Below, piece after piece: positions 15,953-24,502 of a stretch of DNA of 64,000 bases (position 1 is its first letter; every line of letters starts with the position of its first letter). The notes beneath the pieces were generated by a model. The model was not told the DNA's origin. It ran no database searches and saw only the letters and a list, made by a program, of their open reading frames with translations. The stretch is taken from the NCBI RefSeq assembly GCF_020564935.1, contig NZ_JAJCXB010000023.1:1-64000 (forward strand). The letters run 5' to 3'. This DNA comes from Streptomyces pinistramenti (GTDB lineage: Bacteria > Actinomycetota > Actinomycetes > Streptomycetales > Streptomycetaceae). Made by a program: the position numbers and the translations under genes.

Positions 15953-17296
15953 ATGACCGAGCTGCTTCTCCTGGCCCTGGCGCTCCTCCTGACCCTGGCC
16001 TGCGGCGTCTTCGTCGCGGCCGAGTTCTCGCTGACGACCGTCGAGCGCAGCGACCTCGAACGCGCGGTGGAGCGCGGCGAGCGCGGCGCGGACAGCGCCC
16101 TGAAGGCCGTCCGCCGCCTCACCTTCCAGCTCTCCGGCGCACAGCTCGGCATCACCGTGACCGGCCTGGTCATCGGCATGCTGTCCAAACCGGCCATCGC
16201 CACCCTCCTCACCGGGCCGCTCGCCGCGGCGGGACTGCCGCACTCCGCCGCGGATTCGGTGGCCCTGGTCCTCGGCACCGCCCTCTCCACCATCGTCCTG
16301 ATGGTGATCGGCGAGCTGGTCCCCAAGAACTGGGCGATCTCCAGCCCGCTGGCCCTCGCCAAGCGGGTCTCCGGCGCCCAGCGCGCGTTCAGCGCCGCCT
16401 TCGGCCCGCTGATCGGCCATCTCAACACCGCCGCGAACCACATGGTGCGCCGGATGGGCCTGGAGCCCGCCGAGGAGCTGGCCTCCGCCCGCGGGCCGCA
16501 GGAGCTGGTGGCGCTCGCCCGGCACTCCGCGAAGGAGGGTGCCCTGGAGCCGGACACCGCCGAGCTGTTCGTCCGCACCCTCAACCTCGCCGACCTCACG
16601 GCCGAGAACGTCATGACGCCGCGGGTCCAGGTGACGGCCCTGGAGGTACAGGCCACCGCCGAGGATGTCGCGAACGCGACCCGGACGACCGGCCTGTCCC
16701 GTTTCCCCGTCTACCGCGGCAGCCTGGACAGCGTCGTCGGCGTCGCCCACATCAAGGACGTCCTCGCCATCCCCGCCGAGCTGCGCCGCCGCCGTCCGGT
16801 GTCCGAGCTGCTGCGCGAACCGCTGCTGGTACCGGAGACCCTGCCCGTCGACCGGCTCCTCGACCGGCTGTCCGGCAAGCGCACGATGGCCGTGGTGATC
16901 GACGAGTACGGCGGCACGGCCGGCGTGGCGACGCTGGAGGACATCGTCGAGGAGGTCGTCGGCGAGGTCCGCGACGAGCACGATCCGCTGGAGACCCCCG
17001 ACCTGGCGGCGGCCGGCACCGACGCGGACGGCCGCGACGTCTATCACGCCGACGGCGCCGCCCGTACCGACCAGCTCGCCCGCATCGGCCTGCGGCTGCC
17101 CGACGGGCCGTACGAGACGCTGGCCGGCGTGATCGCCACCGAACTCGGCCGCATCCCGGAGGCCGGCGACACCCTGGAGGTGGCCGGCTGGACGATGGAC
17201 GTGCTGGACGCTTCGGGCCACCGCGCGGCGCGCGTGCTGCTGCACGCCCCGCCCGCCGAGAGCACGGACACCACCGACGAGGAGGCGGCCCGATGA
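15953..17296 (+). CDS. Hemolysin-family (CNNM/CorC-type) membrane protein with CBS pair and CorC_HlyC domain
   Basis: 447-residue protein with the DUF21/CNNM transmembrane domain (about residues 1-190, starting LLLLALALLLTLACGVFVAAEF), a CBS pair (about 215-335, beginning NVMTPRVQVTAL) and a C-terminal CorC_HlyC domain (after DEYGGTAG...LEDIVEEVVGE). Family members are Mg2+/Co2+ transporters or regulators of Mg2+ efflux; the hemolysin name is historical. GGAGG lies 7 bases before ATG 15953. Its stop overlaps the next start (ATGA). The pair with the second paralog is a common actinobacterial arrangement and may form a heteromer. Confidence 0.88.
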   Translation: MTELLLLALALLLTLACGVFVAAEFSLTTVERSDLERAVERGERGADSALKAVRRLTFQLSGAQLGITVTGLVIGMLSKPAIATLLTGPLAAAGLPHSAADSVALVLGTALSTIVLMVIGELVPKNWAISSPLALAKRVSGAQRAFSAAFGPLIGHLNTAANHMVRRMGLEPAEELASARGPQELVALARHSAKEGALEPDTAELFVRTLNLADLTAENVMTPRVQVTALEVQATAEDVANATRTTGLSRFPVYRGSLDSVVGVAHIKDVLAIPAELRRRRPVSELLREPLLVPETLPVDRLLDRLSGKRTMAVVIDEYGGTAGVATLEDIVEEVVGEVRDEHDPLETPDLAAAGTDADGRDVYHADGAARTDQLARIGLRLPDGPYETLAGVIATELGRIPEAGDTLEVAGWTMDVLDASGHRAARVLLHAPPAESTDTTDEEAAR

Positions 17297-18312
17297 CCGT
17301 GCTGCAACTCTTCGTCGGCCTGCTGACCCTGGTCGTCAACGCCTTCTTCGTCGGCGCCGAATTCGCACTGATCTCGGTCCGCCGCGGCCAGATCGAACCG
17401 CACGCCGACGCGGGCGACCGGCGCGCGACGAGCGTGCTGTGGGGACTCCAGCACGTCTCCGCGCTACTCGCCGCCGCGCAGCTGGGCATCACGCTGTGCA
17501 CCCTGGTGCTGGGCGCGGTCGCCGAACCGGCCATCGCGCACCTCCTGGAGCCGCTGTTCCACGCCGTGTCCGTACCGGACGCGCTGGTCCACCCGATCTC
17601 GTTCGTCATCGCGCTGGCGGTCGCGACGTATCTGCACATGCTCTTCGGCGAGATGGTGCCGAAGAACGTGGCGCTGGCGGAGCCGGTGCGCAGCGCGCTG
17701 CTGCTGGGCCCGCCACTGGTGGCACTGACCCGGGCGCTGCGGCCGGTGATCTTCACGGCCAACACGCTGGCCAACGGGCTGCTCGCGCTGCTGCGGGTGG
17801 AGACCAAGAGCGAGGTCACCGCGACGTTCTCCGACGACCAGCTCGCGAAGATGGTCGAGGACTCGCGCGACGCCGGGCTGCTGGACGACCGGGCCAAGGA
17901 GCGCCTGCGGGACGCCCTGGAGCTGGGCCGCCGTCCGGTCCGCGACGTGGTGCTGCCGGTCGACAAGGTCGTGTCGGCAAGGCTGGGCATCACCCCCGAC
18001 GGCCTGGAGCGGCTGGCCGGAGCCTCCGGCTTCTCGCGGTTCCCGGTCCTCGACGACACCGGCCGCATCCTCGGCTATCTGCACGTCAAGGACGCGCTGG
18101 ACGCCACCCCGCGCGAGGTCCCGTTCCCGGTCGGCGCGATGCGTCCGATCGCCCGGGTGCGGGCCGCGACGCCGCTGGACGACGTGCTGACCGCGATGCG
18201 CGGCTCCCGGACGCACCTGGCCGCGGTGATCGGCGACGCCGGGACGCTGGCAGGGCTGGTGTCGATGGAGGACGTCCTGCGCGAGCTGGTGCTCCAGCGG
18301 CCCGCCGGCTGA
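17293..18312 (+). CDS. Second hemolysin-family membrane protein, DUF21 plus CBS only
   Basis: 339-residue paralog of the preceding protein: DUF21 membrane domain (LVVNAFFVGAEFALISVRRG at 13-32) and CBS pair (VRDVVLPVDKVVSA onward), ending at the second CBS domain without the CorC_HlyC module. The missing C-terminal domain is normal for the second member of such pairs. The start overlaps the previous stop by four bases, so the two are made together, probably as one membrane complex for divalent metal handling. Confidence 0.87.
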   Translation: MTVLQLFVGLLTLVVNAFFVGAEFALISVRRGQIEPHADAGDRRATSVLWGLQHVSALLAAAQLGITLCTLVLGAVAEPAIAHLLEPLFHAVSVPDALVHPISFVIALAVATYLHMLFGEMVPKNVALAEPVRSALLLGPPLVALTRALRPVIFTANTLANGLLALLRVETKSEVTATFSDDQLAKMVEDSRDAGLLDDRAKERLRDALELGRRPVRDVVLPVDKVVSARLGITPDGLERLAGASGFSRFPVLDDTGRILGYLHVKDALDATPREVPFPVGAMRPIARVRAATPLDDVLTAMRGSRTHLAAVIGDAGTLAGLVSMEDVLRELVLQRPAG

Positions 18313-18321
18313 CCACGCGGG

Positions 18322-18766
18322 GCCGGGATCCGGGTGACCGTCCTGGAGAAGCACCGGGACTTGACGATGTCCTGAACGTAGGGGTCGAGGGCAAGGTCGT
18401 CACGGCGTCGGCGTCAACCTCGCGCTCCAGGACGCCGTGGCCGCCGCCAGGATCCTCGCCGGTCCGTTGCGCGCGGGCACGGCCGGTACCCGCGAACTGT
18501 CCCGCGTACAACGCCGCCGGGAACTCCCGCCGGCCATCGCCCAGAAGGCCCAGCAGACCGAGCACACACTGATCTCCGCCACCCTGGACGGCACCCTCGA
18601 CGAACACCGGCTGCCGCTGGTGCTCCGGCTGCTGCGCCGGGTGCCGCCGCTGCGTACGGTCACCGGCTGCCTCGGCGCCATCGGAGTGCGCCCGGAGCAC
18701 GCCCCGGGCTTCGCCAGACCGGGCGGCGCACCGGTCAGGCGGGGCGCTCGATCACGCAGAGGGTGA
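18322..18766 (+). pseudogene. Remnant of an FAD-dependent oxidoreductase with a large internal deletion
   Basis: The first 40 bases read RVTVLEKHRD, the first Rossmann strand end of a PHBH-like flavoprotein. About 45 bases later a different frame reads GVNLALQDAVAAARILAGPL, the FAD-contact motif normally some 270 residues further on, followed by the family's C-terminal helix region (LSRVQRRRELPPAIAQKAQQ). The first residues, the substrate domain and the frame are lost. This is a non-functional relic. It runs into the end of an equally decayed TetR gene on the other strand. Confidence 0.75.
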
Positions 18767-19357
18767 AGGTCTCCAGCTCGGCGGCGGCCGCGTCCAGGTC
18801 GGGGTGGACCAGCCAGTGCGCGATCACGCCGTCGATCGCGCCGCCGATGGCCAGCGCGACGGCCCGGGTGTCGAACTGCCGCGGCCGGTCGGCTTCCCGG
18901 CCGGCCGCGAGCAGCGCGGCGAGGGTCTGCCGGCGCGCGTGGGTGTCGTGCGACCCTGGGGGCTTCAGGCGGGTGCCGCCCTCGTCTTCGAGCAGCATCT
19001 CGGTGATCACACGGGCGTGGCGCCGGTTGGCCTGCTGGCAGCCGATCATCGCGCGGACGTAGGCGACCACCGGCGTAGAGCGGGTCGCTCTCGCGCGCCA
19101 CCCGCTCGGAGACGTACGCGCCGCAGCGGTCGAGGACCTGGGTCAGGGTGGCGCTGGTGAGGTTGTCCTTGGAGGAGGAGTGGAGGAGGAGTGGTAGAGG
19201 ACCGCGGCCTTGGAGAGGCCGGCGCGTTCAGTATGGCGGCGAGCGAGGTCGCCGGGTGGCCGCGGGTGGAGATCAGATCGATGGTGCACTCGATCAGCTG
19301 CTGCCTGCGGGCCTGCTCGGTGAAGGACCGCGAACTCCGTGCACCGCGAGGCGTCAT
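18735..19357 (-). pseudogene. TetR-family regulator inactivated by three frameshifts
   Basis: Pieces of one TetR protein lie in successive frames: MTPRGARSSRSFTEQARRQQ..., then ERAGLSKAAVLYH, then LTQVLDRCGAYVSERVARES, then VVAYVRAMIGCQQANRRHAR to the end. Three lesions explain this: one missing base near 19230 (after LAAI), a net 14-base insertion at 19170-19195 where the 11-mer GGAGGAGGAGT is tandemly duplicated, and one extra C near 19073. No reading gives an intact regulator. The adjacent flavoprotein relic suggests a regulator-enzyme pair that decayed together. Confidence 0.8.
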
Positions 19358-19452
19358 CGCGAACCCACCCCTGTCTTTCCCGTACGCCGGCGCCTGTGGC
19401 ACGCGCACCGGACGACAGCCGACCGGACACCGCGGGATAGGATCTTCGCGCC

Positions 19453-20223
19453 ATGGAGATGAATGCCCACTACACCAGTTTCGTCGCGGTCGGCGACAGC
19501 TTCACCGAGGGAATGTCCGACGGACTGCCGGACGGCTCCTACCGCGGCTGGGCCGACCTGCTCGCCGCCCGGCTGGCCGCCCGCACCCCCGGATTCCGGT
19601 ACGCCAACCTCGCCGTGCGCGGCAAACTCATCGGCCAGATCCTCGACGACCAGGCGAGGCCCGCGGCGGCGATGGGCGCCGACCTGGTCACGCTGGTCGG
19701 CGGGCTCAACGACGTACTGCGTCCGAAGTGCGATGTGGACCAGGTCTGCGACCGGTTCGCCGCGGCGGCACAGTTGCTGGCCAGAGGCGGCGGGCAGCTG
19801 GTCCTGATGCGCAGCCCCGGCCGCCAGGGGCCGGTCCTGGAGCGCTTCCGGCCGCGGATGGAGCAGCTGTTCGCGCACATCGACGCGGTGGCCGAACGGC
19901 ACGGCGCGGTGGTCGTGGACCTCTACACGTCCCGGGCGCTGGCCGACCCGCGGATGTGGGCCGACGACCGGCTGCACCTCAACGCCGAGGGGCACCGCAG
20001 GGTCGCGGAGGCCGTCTGGCAGGCACTGGGCCTCGACGCCGCCGCGGACTGGGACGCGCCGCTGCCCGCCGCGCAGCCGCCCGGCTGGCGTGCCCGGCGC
20101 TCCGCGGACCTGCGGTTCGCCCGCGAGCACCTGGTGCCCTGGATCGGCCGCCGGCTCAGCGGGCGCTCATCGGGCGACGGCCGCCCGGCCAAGCGGCCCG
20201 AACTGCTGCCGTACGAGGGCTGA
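19453..20223 (+). CDS. SGNH/GDSL-family hydrolase (esterase/lipase fold)
   Basis: 256-residue SGNH hydrolase. The four blocks are visible: GDSFTEG (Ser16), a Gly block around residue 55, GGLNDVLRP with the oxyanion Asn, and DRLHLNAEGH with the catalytic Asp and His. No signal peptide, so it is likely cytoplasmic. The last 60 residues after the fold are charged. A TAGGAT hexamer (19438-19443) lies nine bases before ATG 19453, so the mRNA has little or no leader. An in-frame ATG at 19459 is possible. Substrate unknown. Confidence 0.87.
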   Translation: MEMNAHYTSFVAVGDSFTEGMSDGLPDGSYRGWADLLAARLAARTPGFRYANLAVRGKLIGQILDDQARPAAAMGADLVTLVGGLNDVLRPKCDVDQVCDRFAAAAQLLARGGGQLVLMRSPGRQGPVLERFRPRMEQLFAHIDAVAERHGAVVVDLYTSRALADPRMWADDRLHLNAEGHRRVAEAVWQALGLDAAADWDAPLPAAQPPGWRARRSADLRFAREHLVPWIGRRLSGRSSGDGRPAKRPELLPYEG

Positions 20224-20365
20224 TCCCGGCCCCGCCCCGGCCACCGGCGACGGCTCGCGGCCGCGCCGGGCGAACCGGCCCACGCCCGGCGCACAAGCCC
20301 CGGACCTGGAGGAACGTACAGCCGGGACCGGGGTGCCCCTTGTGTGGGCACCTCTGAACCGCCAG

Positions 20366-20371
20366 TAGACT
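20366..20371 (+). promoter_or_regulatory. -10 box (TAGACT) of purB
   Basis: TAGACT ends eight bases before the GTG start of purB. A TTGTGT at 20340-20345 is 20 bases upstream, a poor -35 spacing. The short distance implies a leaderless or near-leaderless message. Confidence 0.5.
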
Positions 20372-20379
20372 CTGGCCAC

Positions 20380-21819
20380 GTGACTGTGTCTGCGAAGCCT
20401 CGCATCCCCAATGTCCTGGCCGGCCGCTACGCCTCCACGGAGCTGGCCGTGCTGTGGTCCCCCGAGTACAAGGTCAAGCTGGAGCGCAAGCTGTGGCTTG
20501 CCGTCCTCCGTGCCCAGAAGGACCTCGGGGTGGAGGTTCCCGAGCAGGCCCTGGCGGACTACGAGCGGGTCCTGGACAACGTCGACCTGGCCTCGATCGC
20601 GGAACGCGAGAAGGTCACCCGGCACGACGTCAAGGCGCGGATCGAGGAGTTCAACGCCCTCGCCGGCCACGAGCAGGTCCACAAGGGCATGACCTCCCGC
20701 GACCTGACCGAGAACGTCGAGCAGCTCCAGGTCCGGCTCTCCCTGGAGCTGATGCGCGACCGCAGCGTCGCCGTGCTGGCCCGACTCGGCTCGCTGGCCG
20801 CCCAGCACGCCGAGCTGGTCATGGCCGGCCGCTCGCACAATGTCGCCGCGCAGGCCACGACCCTCGGCAAGCGCTTCGCCACCGCCGCCGACGAACTGCT
20901 GGTGGCGTACGGACGGCTGGACGACCTGCTGGCGCGCTACCCGCTGCGCGGCATCAAGGGCCCGGTCGGCACCGCCCAGGACATGCTCGACCTGCTGGGC
21001 GGCGACTCCGCCAAGCTCGCCGATCTTGAGCAGCGGATCGCCGGCCACCTCGGCTTCGGCCGGGCGTTCACCTCCGTCGGCCAGGTCTACCCGCGCTCGC
21101 TCGACTACGACGTGGTCACCTCGCTGGTCCAGCTCGCCGCCGCGCCGTCCTCGATCGCCAAGACGATCCGGCTGATGGCCGGGCACGAGCTGGTCACCGA
21201 GGGCTTCAAGCCCGGCCAGGTCGGCTCGTCCGCGATGCCGCACAAGATGAACACCCGCTCCTGCGAGCGCGTCAACGGCCTGATGGTGATCCTGCGCGGC
21301 TACGCCTCGATGGCCGGTGAACTGTCCGGTGACCAGTGGAACGAGGGCGACGTCTCCTGCTCCGTGGTCCGCCGGGTCGCGCTGCCGGACGCGTTCTTCG
21401 CGCTGGACGGCCTGCTGGAGACCTTCCTTACGGTGCTCGACGAGTTCGGCGCCTTCCCCGCCGTCGTCGCCCGCGAACTGGACCGCTACCTGCCGTTCCT
21501 CGCCACCACCAAGGTCCTGATGGGCGCCGTCCGTGCCGGTGTGGGCCGCGAGGAGGCGCACGAAGCGATCAAGGAGAACGCGGTCGCCTCGGCGCTTGCC
21601 ATGCGCGAGCAGGGCGCCGAGCGCAACGAACTCCTCGACAAGCTGGCCGCCGACGCGCGCATCCCGCTCGACAAGGCGCAGTTGGACGCGCTGATGGCGG
21701 ACAAGCTGTCCTTCACCGGCGCGGCCGCAGACCAGGTGGCGTCCGTCGTGGGCCGCATCGAGGAGATCACCGAGCAGCACCCCGAGGCCGCTGCGTACAC
21801 CCCCGGATCGATCCTCTGA
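20380..21819 (+). CDS. purB: Adenylosuccinate lyase
   Basis: 479-residue purine-biosynthesis enzyme that cleaves SAICAR to AICAR and adenylosuccinate to AMP, releasing fumarate. It starts KPRIPNVLAGRYAS as in other actinobacterial PurB proteins. The fumarase/aspartase superfamily signature GSSAMPHKMN sits near residue 282, and the helical-bundle pattern continues to the end with normal length. GTG 20380 is chosen because the -10 TAGACT lies eight bases upstream; GTG 20386 is an alternative. No other pur genes are adjacent, as is usual in Streptomyces. Confidence 0.95.
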   Translation: MTVSAKPRIPNVLAGRYASTELAVLWSPEYKVKLERKLWLAVLRAQKDLGVEVPEQALADYERVLDNVDLASIAEREKVTRHDVKARIEEFNALAGHEQVHKGMTSRDLTENVEQLQVRLSLELMRDRSVAVLARLGSLAAQHAELVMAGRSHNVAAQATTLGKRFATAADELLVAYGRLDDLLARYPLRGIKGPVGTAQDMLDLLGGDSAKLADLEQRIAGHLGFGRAFTSVGQVYPRSLDYDVVTSLVQLAAAPSSIAKTIRLMAGHELVTEGFKPGQVGSSAMPHKMNTRSCERVNGLMVILRGYASMAGELSGDQWNEGDVSCSVVRRVALPDAFFALDGLLETFLTVLDEFGAFPAVVARELDRYLPFLATTKVLMGAVRAGVGREEAHEAIKENAVASALAMREQGAERNELLDKLAADARIPLDKAQLDALMADKLSFTGAAADQVASVVGRIEEITEQHPEAAAYTPGSIL

Positions 21820-21849
21820 CCCGGGCCGCCGACAGGGACCGCCGCTGAC

Positions 21850-22413
21850 ATGGGCTACACCCCCGAAGAGCTGCAGGCCGCTCGCGACCGCCTCGTCCCC
21901 GACGTGACGGCGAGCGGTCTGCGGGTGCTGTTCTGCGGCATCAACCCCGGGCTGATGACGGCGGTCACCGGGCATCACTTCGCCCGGCCCGGCAACCGTT
22001 TCTGGCCCGTCCTGCACGCGGCGGGCTTCACCCCCCGCCTCCTCATGCCCGCCGAGCAGGGCGAGTTGCCCGCTCACGGCCTCGGCATCACCAACGTCGT
22101 GGCGCGGGCGACCGCCAAGGCCGACGAGCTGACGGCGGCCGAGTACCGCGAGGGCGGACGGCTGCTGGCCGAGAAGGTCGCCCGGCTGCGGCCGCAGTGG
22201 CTGGCGGTCGCCGGGGTCACCGCCTACCGCGTCGCCTTCGGCGACAAGCACGCCGCGATCGGCCCCCAGCAACGGACCCTGGGCCGCACCCGCATCTGGG
22301 CCCTGCCCAACCCCAGTGGCCTCAACGCCCATTGGACGCTCGCGACCATGGCCGAGGAGTACGGCAGACTGCGCGCGGCGGCCTTCGGGGACGAAGGGCC
22401 GACGCCGGACTAG
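21850..22413 (+). CDS. mug: G/U mismatch-specific DNA glycosylase
   Basis: 187-residue Mug/TDG-type uracil-DNA glycosylase (superfamily family 2) that excises uracil or ethenocytosine from mismatches with G. The catalytic motif GINPG is at 30-34 and the intercalating-loop motif NPSGLNAHW near 153-161, both intact. The length is normal for bacterial Mug. It starts 30 bases after purB and may be co-transcribed with it. A hairpin at 22438-22469 separates it from the convergent hypothetical gene. Confidence 0.93.
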   Translation: MGYTPEELQAARDRLVPDVTASGLRVLFCGINPGLMTAVTGHHFARPGNRFWPVLHAAGFTPRLLMPAEQGELPAHGLGITNVVARATAKADELTAAEYREGGRLLAEKVARLRPQWLAVAGVTAYRVAFGDKHAAIGPQQRTLGRTRIWALPNPSGLNAHWTLATMAEEYGRLRAAAFGDEGPTPD

Positions 22414-22437
22414 GCGTGTCGGGCCGGGCCGTCCGAA

Positions 22438-22469
22438 GGTGCCGGGGCCCGGCTGCGGCCCCCGGCACC
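22438..22469. terminator. Hairpin between convergent mug and hypothetical gene
   Basis: GGTGCCGGGG (22438-22447) and CCCCGGCACC (22460-22469) are perfect 10-base inverted arms with a 12-base loop, 25 bases after mug and just past the end of the opposite gene. It is likely a bidirectional terminator. Confidence 0.65.
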
Positions 22470-22477
22470 GGCCCGCC

Positions 22478-22987
22478 CTACGCCATCGGACCCGCGCCAC
22501 CGGCCCGCCCTCCCCATGTCGGCCCCGGATCGAACCTCGCCTCCCCCGTGGCCGCCAGCACCTGGACCGGTAGCTCCGGCCCGCCGTGTCCCGCGCCGAG
22601 CGCCACCCAGCGGCTGCCGTCCTGCCAGACCGACAGCCGCTCGGCCGCCGCGCACAGAACGTCCAGCGGCGGCCGCACCGGCAGACCCTGCGCCACCCGC
22701 TCCAGAGATCCCGTGAGGTCCACTTCCGCGGGCTCGCCCCACCGTAAGGACAGGACGGCGACCAGCGCCTCCAGTTCGGCCCTGCCCTCCTCGCGTATCC
22801 GCTCCGCATCCGCCGGGTCGGCGTCCCACGCCGGAGGGCCGGCCCACAGCCGCGTCAGATGGAAACCGGGCCCGCTCTCGCCCGTCGGAGACCGTTCCCT
22901 GCCTTCGGGGAACGGCCGTTGCCTGAGCTGGTCGAGCGCCGCCAGGCCGCGGGCGGTGGGGTGGTGGTACCACACATCAGTCGTCAT
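22478..22987 (-). CDS. Conserved hypothetical protein
   Basis: 169-residue soluble protein that I do not recognise as a named family. It starts MTTDVWYHHPTARGL, has an acidic helix (ADAERIREEGRAELEALVAV) in the middle and a short strand-rich C-terminal part (SVWQDGSRWVALG...). Codon use is typical of the window. No signal peptide or membrane segment. ATG 22987 has no ribosome site, but a TTTACT lies six bases upstream, preceded at a spacing of eight bases by TTGTCAGAC; this resembles a degenerate PafBC-type damage promoter. It is convergent with mug. Confidence 0.65.
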   Translation of the reverse strand: MTTDVWYHHPTARGLAALDQLRQRPFPEGRERSPTGESGPGFHLTRLWAGPPAWDADPADAERIREEGRAELEALVAVLSLRWGEPAEVDLTGSLERVAQGLPVRPPLDVLCAAAERLSVWQDGSRWVALGAGHGGPELPVQVLAATGEARFDPGPTWGGRAGGAGPMA

Positions 22988-23190
22988 GCCGTCAGTAAAC
23001 AGCGGGGGTCTGACAATTGGCCGCCCGTCAGGACAACCGCCCGGCGGAGCGGGGCCCGCGGGGCGGCCCGAGGGTGCCGCGGCCCCGTTCCGCACGGCGG
23101 CCCGCCGCGTTGCCGGGGGCCGCCGGGGCTCGCCGCGCAACCCGCTGACCGGCTACGATCCGCCACACACGCGAGGCGAGGGAGACGACG

Positions 23191-24348
23191 TTGGGGCGGC
23201 TCACCGGCGGGGATCCCTCCCTGCTGCGACGGATCAACTCGGCGGTGGTGCTGCACGCGCTGCGCGCCGCCGACTCCCCCACCCTCACCGACCTCGTCCA
23301 GGTGACCGGCCTGTCCCGGCCGACGGTCGAGGGTGTGGTCGAGGGGCTCATCGAGACGGGTCTGGTGGCGGAGGCCGCCGCCGATGAGAGCGAGGCGCGG
23401 CGCCAGGGACGGCCGGCCCGCCGCTTCCGCTTCCGTGCCGAGGCCGGGCATCTGCTGGGCATCGAGATCGGCCCGCACCGCGTCACCGCCCTGCTGTCCG
23501 ATCTGGGCGGGCAGGTGCAGGAGTCCGCGCAGCGGCCGGTGGACGAGCGAGCACGGGCCGACGAGCGGCTGGACCGGGTACGGGCCGTGGTCGCCGAACT
23601 GCTGCGCCGCACCGGGGTGCCGCGCCGTTCACTGCGGGCCGTCGGGGTGGGCAGCCCCGGCATCGTGGAGGCGGACGGCACCGTACGGCTCGGCACGGCG
23701 CTGCCCGGCTGGACCGGCCTGCCGCTGGGCGAGCGGCTGCGGCGTTCGTTCCGTTGCCCGGTGCTGGTCGAGAACGACGCCAACGCGGCTGTTGTGGCGG
23801 AGCATTGGAAGGGTGCGGCGACCGGTTCGGACGACGTCGTGTTCGTTCTGGCGGGGCTGAGCCCGGGGGCGGGCGCGCTGATCGGCGGGCGGCTGCACCG
23901 GGGGTTCGGCGGGGCGGCCGGCGAGATCGGCGCGCTGCACCTGCTGGGGCGGGACGTGACCCCGGAGAAGCTGCTGTCGACGACCGGGAAGCCGTTGCAT
24001 CCGCTGGACGAGGCGCAGGTCGCCGAGGTGTTCGCGCTGGCCCGCGAGGGCGACCTGCGGGCGCAGGACGCGATGGACCGGTTCCTCCAGCGGCTGGTGC
24101 ACGACGTGGCGGCGCTGGTGCTGGCGCTCGATCCGGAGCTGGTGGTGATCGGCGGCTGGGCGGCCGGGCTGGCCGGCATCCTCGATCCGCTGCGTGACGA
24201 GCTGGCGCGCTACTGCCTGCGGCCGCCGCAGGTGACGCTGTCGGCGCTGGGCGAGGCGGCGGTGGCGACCGGCGCGCTGCGGCTCGCGCTGGATCACGTG
24301 GAGGGTGAACTCTTCGCCGTGGAAGGCACGATGACCGGCCGCAGGTGA
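23191..24348 (+). CDS. ROK-family transcriptional regulator/sugar kinase homologue
   Basis: 385-residue ROK protein with an N-terminal MarR-like winged helix (about 12-70; LTDLVQVTGLSRPTVEGVVEGL) followed by a sugar-kinase-like ATPase domain (from about 88, LLGIEIGPHRVTALLSDLGG). The ROK hallmark region is modified: VENDANAAVVAEH is kept, but the CxCGxxGC zinc cluster that usually follows GGAAGEIGALHL is absent. So it is probably a regulator of sugar use without kinase zinc site. TTG 23191 follows GAGGGAG. A TACGAT -10-like box is at 23154-23159. Confidence 0.87.
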   Translation: MGRLTGGDPSLLRRINSAVVLHALRAADSPTLTDLVQVTGLSRPTVEGVVEGLIETGLVAEAAADESEARRQGRPARRFRFRAEAGHLLGIEIGPHRVTALLSDLGGQVQESAQRPVDERARADERLDRVRAVVAELLRRTGVPRRSLRAVGVGSPGIVEADGTVRLGTALPGWTGLPLGERLRRSFRCPVLVENDANAAVVAEHWKGAATGSDDVVFVLAGLSPGAGALIGGRLHRGFGGAAGEIGALHLLGRDVTPEKLLSTTGKPLHPLDEAQVAEVFALAREGDLRAQDAMDRFLQRLVHDVAALVLALDPELVVIGGWAAGLAGILDPLRDELARYCLRPPQVTLSALGEAAVATGALRLALDHVEGELFAVEGTMTGRR

Positions 24349-24502
24349 GCGGTGGGGGCGCGGCGCCGGTCCGTTCCGTCAGGCGGCGGCGTTCTCCGGG
24401 TCCGTGGAGCGCCGGTGCACGCGGCCGTCCCGGGGGACTCGGTACGCGGCGGGCCCGCGCCGGCGTGGTGCGCGGCGCGGGCCCGGACGGCGTGGTGCGG
24501 GG

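Noticed and set aside
20167..22809. 880-residue minus-strand frame across purB and mug
   Set aside because: It is an antisense shadow of purB with the repetitive composition expected from GC-rich third positions.
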